The position numbers and the translations under genes were made by a program. Under the pieces are notes generated by a model. That model had not been told where the DNA came from and did no database searches. It saw only the letters and a program-made list of their open reading frames with translations. Of a stretch of 5,777 nucleotides of DNA, positions 1 to 4,254 are shown piece by piece. Position 1 is the first letter of the stretch. The number at the start of each line of letters is the position of its first letter. The DNA is from JAIVJN01 sp036732565 (GTDB lineage Bacteria; Acidobacteriota; Vicinamibacteria; Vicinamibacterales; UBA2999): assembly GCA_036732565.1 (NCBI GenBank), contig DAINCF010000469.1, positions 1 through 5,777 on the forward strand, in the 5' to 3' direction.

Positions 1-1395
1 ACGCACGTCGCCGGGATCGTCGCCGGCAGCGGCGCCGGGTCGGATGGCGCGTACGCCGGCGCGGCACCTGGGGCGGATATCGTTGCCCTGAAGGTCTTGG
101 ACGCAAGCGGCGGTGGGCAGACCAGCGATGTCATTGCGGCACTCGAATGGGTCGCGGCCAACTACACCGTCCACAACATTCGTGTCGTCAACCTGTCGCT
201 CGGCCATCCGGTGTTCGAGGAGGCCTCCAGCGATCCACTGGTGAAGGCCGCGCACGCGTTGGTGCGCCGCGGCATCGTCGTCGTTGCATCGGCCGGCAAC
301 CTCGGTACCGATCCGCGAACGGGTCAAGTGGGCTACGGCGGCATCACGTCGCCGGCGAACGGCCTGGGTGTGATCGCGGTCGGCGCGGTGAACACGCAGT
401 ACACGCCGACGCGCGGCGACGATCGCGTGACGAGCTACAGCTCGCGCGGTCCGACTCGGTTCGACCTGCAGGCCAAGCCTGACATCGTGGCCGTCGGCCA
501 TCGCGTCGTGTCGTTGGCGGCGCCCGGCAGCACGCTCTACGAGCAGTATCCGGCGTTGCGCGTGTCCGCGAACAACGCGGCGCAGCCGTCGTACATGACG
601 CTGAGCGGAACGAGCATGGCGGCCCCGGCAGTCGCCGGCGCGGCCGCGGCGATGCTCGCGCAGAACCAGGGTCTCTCAGCCGGCGCCGTGCGCGTCGCGC
701 TCGCGTTCACCGCGCAGGACGTGCAGGACAGCGATCGGCTGTCGCAGGGGGCGGGCTATCTCAATACCCGCGGGGCGCGCCTGCTGGCGTCGATGATTCA
801 GCCGTGGCGAGGGCATAACTCGTATTGGTTGTCCGAACGACCCGTCGCGCAGACCGACGCTGACGGCGAGCCCATCGTCTGGGCCAAGAAGATCGTCTGG
901 GGCGAGACCACCATCGGCGGCGACAGCGCGTACTACCACCTCTCCTACTGGGACGATGAGACCGCATGGGGCGCGTTCGGGACCAACAGAAATCAGGCCG
1001 TCTCCGGCAATCGCGTCGAGTCCCACAACATCGTCTGGGCCGAGCGGCTGAACGGCCAGGCCGGGACGCGCGGCCAGAACGTCGTGTGGGGCAACAACGT
1101 GGTCTGGGGCAACAACGTCGTCTGGGGGAACAACGTTGTCTGGGGGAACAACGTTGTGTGGGCCGAGAACGTCGTGTGGGGCAACAACGTCGTCTGGGGC
1201 AACTGGGCGGACAGCGTCATCTGGGGATTCTGGGATGACAACGTGGTGTGGGGCAATCTCACGCGCGCCGAGCTCGACAACGTTGTCTGGGGCAATGCCT
1301 ATCTCGATGCCGTCCTGTCGGGCAACAACGTCGTCTGGGGCAACAACGTGGTCTGGGGCAACACCATCGCGATCCTCCTCGGCGAGGGTGAGTGA
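1..1395 (+). CDS. Subtilisin-like serine protease (S8 family), 3' part, with VVWGN-repeat C-terminus
   Basis: Partial gene, open from the first base; the 5' end and the catalytic Asp motif lie upstream of the window. The frame begins THVAGIVAGSG, so the catalytic His is residue 2 (bases 4-6). The oxyanion-hole Asn lies in VVVASAGN (Asn 100, bases 298-300), and the catalytic Ser in LSGTSMAAP (Ser 205, bases 613-615). These are the canonical peptidase S8 blocks in the right order and spacing, so the catalytic domain looks intact. It is followed at about residues 292-454 by a Trp-rich tail with 15 copies of a [VI]-W-[GA] core, mostly NNVVWG. The family hydrolyses peptide bonds and is usually secreted, but the signal peptide cannot be seen here. 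A TTG at 97 is in frame but internal to the domain and is not the start. The stop at 1393-1395 overlaps the next gene. The protease identity is firm; the role of the tail is unknown. Confidence 0.95.
   Translation, partial: THVAGIVAGSGAGSDGAYAGAAPGADIVALKVLDASGGGQTSDVIAALEWVAANYTVHNIRVVNLSLGHPVFEEASSDPLVKAAHALVRRGIVVVASAGNLGTDPRTGQVGYGGITSPANGLGVIAVGAVNTQYTPTRGDDRVTSYSSRGPTRFDLQAKPDIVAVGHRVVSLAAPGSTLYEQYPALRVSANNAAQPSYMTLSGTSMAAPAVAGAAAAMLAQNQGLSAGAVRVALAFTAQDVQDSDRLSQGAGYLNTRGARLLASMIQPWRGHNSYWLSERPVAQTDADGEPIVWAKKIVWGETTIGGDSAYYHLSYWDDETAWGAFGTNRNQAVSGNRVESHNIVWAERLNGQAGTRGQNVVWGNNVVWGNNVVWGNNVVWGNNVVWAENVVWGNNVVWGNWADSVIWGFWDDNVVWGNLTRAELDNVVWGNAYLDAVLSGNNVVWGNNVVWGNTIAILLGEGE
1078..1203 (+). 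repeat. Tandem 18-bp coding repeat (NVVWGN hexapeptide array)
   Basis: Seven head-to-tail 18-bp units start at 1078, 1096, 1114, 1132, 1150, 1168 and 1186. Each encodes Asn-Val-Val-Trp-Gly-Asn, except the fifth, which ends Ala-Glu. Two more perfect units stand at 1327-1362, and looser copies (IVWA, IVWG, VIWG, VVWG) occur at 874-903, 1030-1041, 1222-1233, 1243-1257 and 1279-1293. The valine codons vary (gtc, gtg, gtt in several orders) while the amino acids stay fixed. This points to selection on the protein repeat rather than only very recent DNA duplication. The units fall entirely within the protease gene, after its catalytic domain. Confidence 0.95.
1384..1388 (+). promoter_or_regulatory. 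Ribosome binding site of the GNAT gene (GAGGG), inside the protease gene
   Basis: GAGGG lies six bases upstream of the ATG at 1395, the usual Shine-Dalgarno spacing. It decides between two adjacent in-frame start candidates, GTG 1392 and ATG 1395: the GTG would leave only three bases of spacing. The site sits in the last codons of the protease gene, which fits coupled translation. Confidence 0.6.
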
Positions 1396-2033
1396 TGTCG
1401 TCGATGCCGATGCTCTATCCGAGCAAGCCGGTCGCTCGCGCCTCGGCGCCGGCGTCATGGCGCGCGGGCCTGCCCGTGCTGTCGACGCCTGACGTGACGT
1501 TGCGCGAGCTGCAGCTCCAGGATGCGACGTCACTACTGTCGATGCTGGGCACCGACGAGGTCTCACGCTTCGTCTCGCCACCGCCGACGTCGCCCGAAGG
1601 CTTCGGGCGCTACATCGAATGGGCCGCGCGCGAGCGCGCCGCCGGTGGCCATGTCAGCTTCGCCGTCGTGCCTCCGGGCATGTCCGAGGCGATCGGAGTC
1701 TTTCAGCTGCGCGCGATCGAGCCGGGATTCAGCGTTGTCGAATGGGGCTTCGCGCTCGGGTCGCCGTTCTGGGGGACCGGGATCTTCCCAGCGGCCGCGC
1801 GGCTGGTAGTCGACTTCGCCGTCGATATCATCGGCGTCCTGCGCCTCGAGGCGCGCGCCGTCGTGGCCAACGGTCGCGGCAACGGCGCGCTTCGGAAGAT
1901 CGGCGCGCTGCAGGAAGGTGTCTTGCGGCAATCGTTCCTCCGGCACGGTCGCTATCACGATCAGCTCTTGTGGGCGATTCTCGCCGAGGACTGGAAACTA
2001 CAGCGGAGCGCTCCCAAACCCAGCGTCCACTGA
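1395..2033 (+). CDS. GNAT-family N-acetyltransferase (RimJ/RimL type)
   Basis: A 212-residue protein that probably transfers an acetyl group from acetyl-CoA to an amine on a protein or small molecule; the substrate cannot be told from the sequence. After a roughly 30-residue Pro/Ala/Ser-rich lead it opens with VTLRELQLQDATSLL (34-48), the usual beta1-alpha1 of this class. The central strand EWGFALGSPFWGTGIFPAAARL (116-137) carries a G-T-G in the position of the acetyl-CoA pyrophosphate-binding loop. VANGRGNGALRKIGALQEGVLR (157-178) matches the Asn-x(n)-Ala-Leu-x-Lys-x-Gly block of RimJ/RimL relatives, where Asn-Arg-Ala-Ser is more usual. DQLLWAILAEDW (189-200) is the typical end. ATG 1395 overlaps the protease TGA (1393-1395) and has GAGGG upstream. 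The true start could be a few codons later (ATG 1404 or 1410). A hairpin with a T-tract follows at 2086-2122. The family call is good; a specific function is not supported. Confidence 0.88.
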   Translation: MSSMPMLYPSKPVARASAPASWRAGLPVLSTPDVTLRELQLQDATSLLSMLGTDEVSRFVSPPPTSPEGFGRYIEWAARERAAGGHVSFAVVPPGMSEAIGVFQLRAIEPGFSVVEWGFALGSPFWGTGIFPAAARLVVDFAVDIIGVLRLEARAVVANGRGNGALRKIGALQEGVLRQSFLRHGRYHDQLLWAILAEDWKLQRSAPKPSVH

Positions 2034-2038
2034 GCCAA

Positions 2039-2063
2039 GCCTCAGGCCATCAGGCCTCAGGCC
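2039..2063 (+). repeat. Short tandem repeat GCCTCAGGCC / TCAGGCC
   Basis: Just after the acetyltransferase stop, the 10-mer GCCTCAGGCC occurs at 2039-2048 and again at 2054-2063. A further TCAGGCC copy at 2050-2056 overlaps the second 10-mer, giving three TCAGGCC copies in 22 bases (2042-2048, 2050-2056, 2057-2063). The tract is non-coding, and no regulatory role is evident. Confidence 0.7.
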
Positions 2064-2085
2064 CAGGTTCGGTTTGCCCTTCAAC

Positions 2086-2122
2086 GGGTCCGGCATTCCA
2101 GGGGTGTCGGACCCTTCTTTTT
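2086..2122 (+). terminator. Probable intrinsic terminator after the GNAT gene
   Basis: GGGTCCGGCA (2086-2095) pairs with TGTCGGACCC (2105-2114) through ten consecutive pairs, one of them G-U. The loop is nine bases (2096-2104), and TTCTTTTT follows directly at 2115-2122. A GC-rich stem followed by a U-tract is the signature of Rho-independent termination. It lies 52 bases after the acetyltransferase stop and 13 bases before the chosen queA start, so it would separate the two transcription units. The palindrome also resembles dispersed GGTGTCGGACAC-type elements that I recall from other bacterial genomes, so it could be a mobile palindrome serving as a terminator. Confidence 0.7.
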
Positions 2123-2135
2123 GTACACTGCACGC

Positions 2136-3188
2136 TTGCACGTCTCAGACTTCGATTTCGATCTGCCCGCCGAGCTGATCGCGCAGGATCCGCCAGCGGA
2201 GCGTGGTGGCTCCCGACTGCTCCTCCTGGACCGCGCGACCGGCACAGTCGCTCATCATCGCGTTCCCGATCTTCCCACGCTGCTTCACGCCGGCGACCTG
2301 CTGGTCGTCAACGACACCAGGGTATTTCCGGCACGATTGCTGGGCCGCCGTCTACCCGGCGGGGGCGCCGCGGAATGCCTTCTCGTGCGTCGCATCGACG
2401 ACGATGTCTGGGAGTGTCTCGTGCACCCGGGTCAACGATTGCGAGAGGGATCGACGCTGGTCTTCGAGGGTGCCGGTCACACGCTGCGCGGCGAGATTCT
2501 CGACCGACGCTTCCATGGCCGACGCGCCGTCCGCTTCACCGTGGCGTCCGGCGCGCGGCTGGATAGCGTGGTCGATGCCATCGGTCACATTCCGCTTCCG
2601 CCGTACATCAAACGCGACGATCGAGCCGACGATCGCGAGCGCTATCAGACGATCTACGCGCAGTCGCGGGGCTCGATTGCCGCCCCGACCGCCGGCCTCC
2701 ACTTCACGCCCGACCTGCTGGAGACGCTCGAGCGCCGCGGCGTGGAGCGGACGTCCATCACGTTGCACGTCGGCTATGGCACGTTTCAGCCGGTGCGTGT
2801 GGATCGCGTCGAGGATCATCTCGTGGAGGCCGAACGCTTCGAGGTGTCTCCGGCCGCTGCCGGCGCGATCGACGGTGCGCGTCGGGATGGTCGTCGCGTG
2901 ATCGCGGTGGGGACGACGACGGTCCGCGCGCTCGAAACGGTTGCCCTTCGACTGGGCTCAGGGCAAGGCATTCAACCCGGAGTGGGCGCGACCGATCTAT
3001 TCATCCACCCCGGCCACGAGTTTCGTGTGGTCTCGGGCCTGATGACGAACTTTCACTTGCCGAAGTCGTCGCTATTGATGCTGGTCGCCGCCTTCACCGG
3101 CCGCGAGCGCCTGATGGCTGCCTACCGCGCCGCCGTGGCCGAACGATATCGGTTCTACAGTTACGGTGACGCGATGCTTATTATCTAG
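2136..3188 (+). CDS. queA: S-adenosylmethionine:tRNA ribosyltransferase-isomerase QueA
   Basis: A 350-residue cytosolic enzyme of queuosine synthesis. It moves and isomerises the ribosyl moiety of S-adenosylmethionine onto preQ1 at the wobble base of GUN-anticodon tRNAs, giving epoxyqueuosine. The family blocks are present in order: SDFDFDLPAELIAQ (4-17), NDTRVFPARL (59-68), HIPLPPYIKR (151-160), GSIAAPTAGLHF (179-190), LHVGYGTFQPV (210-220), GTTTVRALE (259-267), NFHLPKSSLLMLVAAF (305-320) and YRFYSYGDAML (338-348). Length is normal (E. coli QueA is about 356). TTG 2136 was chosen because it gives the family N-terminus M-x-V-S-D-F; the frame also contains a TTG at 2121 that would add five residues and begin in the terminator T-tract. 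No Shine-Dalgarno is visible before either. A palindromic element (2941-2966) is embedded in frame between GTTTVRALE and the LFIHPG block. Partner genes queG, tgt and queC-F are not in the window. Identity is very secure; the start is less so. Confidence 0.97.
   Translation: MHVSDFDFDLPAELIAQDPPAERGGSRLLLLDRATGTVAHHRVPDLPTLLHAGDLLVVNDTRVFPARLLGRRLPGGGAAECLLVRRIDDDVWECLVHPGQRLREGSTLVFEGAGHTLRGEILDRRFHGRRAVRFTVASGARLDSVVDAIGHIPLPPYIKRDDRADDRERYQTIYAQSRGSIAAPTAGLHFTPDLLETLERRGVERTSITLHVGYGTFQPVRVDRVEDHLVEAERFEVSPAAAGAIDGARRDGRRVIAVGTTTVRALETVALRLGSGQGIQPGVGATDLFIHPGHEFRVVSGLMTNFHLPKSSLLMLVAAFTGRERLMAAYRAAVAERYRFYSYGDAMLII
2941..2966 (+). repeat. Palindromic (REP-like) element within queA
   Basis: The inverted arms TTGCCCT (2941-2947) and AGGGCAA (2960-2966) flank a 12-base centre that contains TCGAC and GGGCTC. 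On the minus strand it reads as the form CCCTGAGC...GTCGAAGGGCA. I recall this pattern as a dispersed repeat in many GC-rich genomes; that is memory and has not been searched. The repeat is translated in frame as roughly VALRLGSGQGI, in a linker between conserved QueA blocks where E. coli QueA has an unrelated sequence. The arms are seen directly; membership in a repeat family is inferred. Confidence 0.55.
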
Positions 3189-3195
3189 AGCCAGA

Positions 3196-3303
3196 GTGCG
3201 CAGGGTGCTCGGGGTGCCCAAGGTGCGCGGGGTGCCCAAGGTACTCCGAGCGTTGCACCTCGGGCACCCTGCGCACCCTGGGCATCTCGGGCACCCTGCG
3301 CAC
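3196..3303 (+). repeat. Large inverted repeat made of 9-bp units (45-bp stem hairpin)
   Basis: The left arm (3196-3240) is five 9-bp units of the form GTGCNCRRG: GTGCGCAGG, GTGCTCGGG, GTGCCCAAG, GTGCGCGGG, GTGCCCAAG. A degenerate sixth unit, GTACTCCGA, follows at 3241-3249. The right arm (3259-3303) is five units in reverse orientation. Aligned base by base in the + strand RNA, 45 positions pair with four G-U wobbles (at 3205-3222 and 3223-3231) and only two A-C mismatches (3221 and 3239). In the minus-strand RNA the same sites give four mismatches, so the + strand folds better. The centre is 18 bases (3241-3258). The hairpin begins eight bases after the queA stop and ends three bases before the next ATG. 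No T-tract follows, so it is not a classical terminator. It could be an mRNA-stability or attenuation element, or an inert dispersed repeat. Confidence 0.85.
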
Positions 3304-3306
3304 CCT

Positions 3307-4254
3307 ATGCGTTATCCATACGAAGACTTCGATCTCTCCAGCGTCCAGACATATCCGCTGGCCTCGCGGCCGAGCAAAGTGCGCGTGGGCGATTTCGCCG
3401 CGCCGTATCGACCTGGCAGCGGCGTTCGCGGGCTGATGGCGAGCCTCCCGGACATTCTGGCGGGGGCGGACTTCCGGGCCATCGTCGGCGCGATTCGCGA
3501 GGCGCGGCGCCAAGAGCGGGGCATCGTCTGGGGCGTGGGCGCGCATGTGCTCAAGACCGGGCTCTCGCGCGTGCTGCTGGACCTCATGGAGCGCGGGTTC
3601 GTGTCGGCGATCGCCACCAACGGCGCTGGCATCATCCACGACTTCGAGATCGCGGTGAGCGGCGGCACGTCCGAGGACGTCGACGCGCAACTTGGGCCGG
3701 GGCGATTCGGGATGGCCGAGGAGACCGCGACGCTCAACCAGGTGATCCACCGCGGCGTCGACGAGGGCCTCGGCATCGGCCAGGCTGTCGGACGACATCT
3801 GGTCGAGACGCGCCCCCCGTTCGTCGACGTCAGCATCGCCGCTGGTGCGTGGCGGATGGAGATCCCCATCACCGTGCACATCGCGATTGGCACCGACATC
3901 ATTCACATGCACCCGGCGGCCTCTGGCGCGGCGCTCGGTGAGGGCAGCCTGCGGGACTTCCGCTATCTGACCTCGTCGGTGTCGAAGCTGGCGGGCGGCG
4001 TGTTCATCAACTGCGGGTCGGCCGTGATCCTGCCGGAAGCATTCCTGAAGGCCGTGGCGCTGGCCCGCAATCACGGCCACTCGCTCGACGGGCTGACGAC
4101 CGTGAACATCGACTTTCTGCGGCAGTATCGGGCGCAAACGAACGTCGTGGCGCGCCCGACGGCCGGTGTCGGCCGCGGCTATGCGCTGACCGGACATCAC
4201 GAGCTGGTGCTCCCGCTGCTCGCGGCCGCGCTGATCGAGGACGAGACCCAGTGA
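3307..4254 (+). CDS. Conserved protein, possibly deoxyhypusine-synthase-like fold, function unknown
   Basis: A 315-residue protein, probably cytosolic, with no signal peptide or membrane segment. It has dense, motif-like conserved stretches: TYPLASRPSKV (15-25), GVGAHVLKTGLSRVLLDLMERG (76-97), ATNGAGIIHDFEIA (103-116), SGGTSEDVDAQLG (118-130), FGMAEET (134-140), ITVHIAIGTDIIHMHP (188-203), GEGSLRDFR (211-219), GGVFINCGSAVILPEAFLKAV (230-250), TTVNIDFLRQYR (264-275) and GYALTGHHELVLPLL (291-305). The Gly-rich loops and alternating strands suggest a Rossmann-like nucleotide-binding domain; my recollection links this family loosely to deoxyhypusine synthase. I do not see the catalytic Lys motif of true deoxyhypusine synthase, and bacteria lack its usual substrate, so that activity is not claimed. 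ATG 3307 fits the N-terminus. The frame stays open upstream through the hairpin from a GTG at 3166, but that stretch only translates the repeat. No Shine-Dalgarno is visible before the ATG. The stop overlaps the next start (GTGA, 4251-4254). Confidence 0.85.
   Translation: MRYPYEDFDLSSVQTYPLASRPSKVRVGDFAAPYRPGSGVRGLMASLPDILAGADFRAIVGAIREARRQERGIVWGVGAHVLKTGLSRVLLDLMERGFVSAIATNGAGIIHDFEIAVSGGTSEDVDAQLGPGRFGMAEETATLNQVIHRGVDEGLGIGQAVGRHLVETRPPFVDVSIAAGAWRMEIPITVHIAIGTDIIHMHPAASGAALGEGSLRDFRYLTSSVSKLAGGVFINCGSAVILPEAFLKAVALARNHGHSLDGLTTVNIDFLRQYRAQTNVVARPTAGVGRGYALTGHHELVLPLLAAALIEDETQ
4237..4240 (+). promoter_or_regulatory. Weak candidate ribosome binding site (GAGG) for the membrane-protein gene
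   Basis: GAGG lies ten bases before the GTG at 4251, inside the end of the preceding gene. The spacing is slightly long. It supports GTG 4251 as the start, together with the overlap GTGA (start and previous stop share bases) that favours translational coupling. Confidence 0.35.

Noticed and set aside
97..99. TTG at 97 as the start of the protease gene
   Set aside because: The frame is open from base 1, and the bases before 97 encode the conserved His-motif block THVAGIVAGSG, so the gene begins upstream of the window.
676..1581. Long minus-strand open frame rich in Pro-Asp-Asp-Val-Val motifs opposite the protease
   Set aside because: It is the antisense reading of the VVWGN repeat and of high-GC protease codons. 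Its repeats mirror the 18-bp units, and the + strand frame carries the S8 catalytic motifs.
1619..2566. Plus-strand open frame running across the acetyltransferase end, the terminator and queA
   Set aside because: It is Arg/Ser-rich, ignores the terminator, and overlaps two well-supported genes in a different frame.
3196..3303. CRISPR array or intrinsic terminator reading of the 9-bp-unit array
   Set aside because: The units are adjacent, without spacers, and switch orientation at the centre, unlike CRISPR. No T-tract follows the stem, unlike a Rho-independent terminator.
3181..4200. Minus-strand open frame opposite the DHS-like gene and the hairpin
   Set aside because: His/Arg/Asp-rich antisense translation with a repeat-derived tail (GHPAH-like); the + strand frame has clear conserved blocks.
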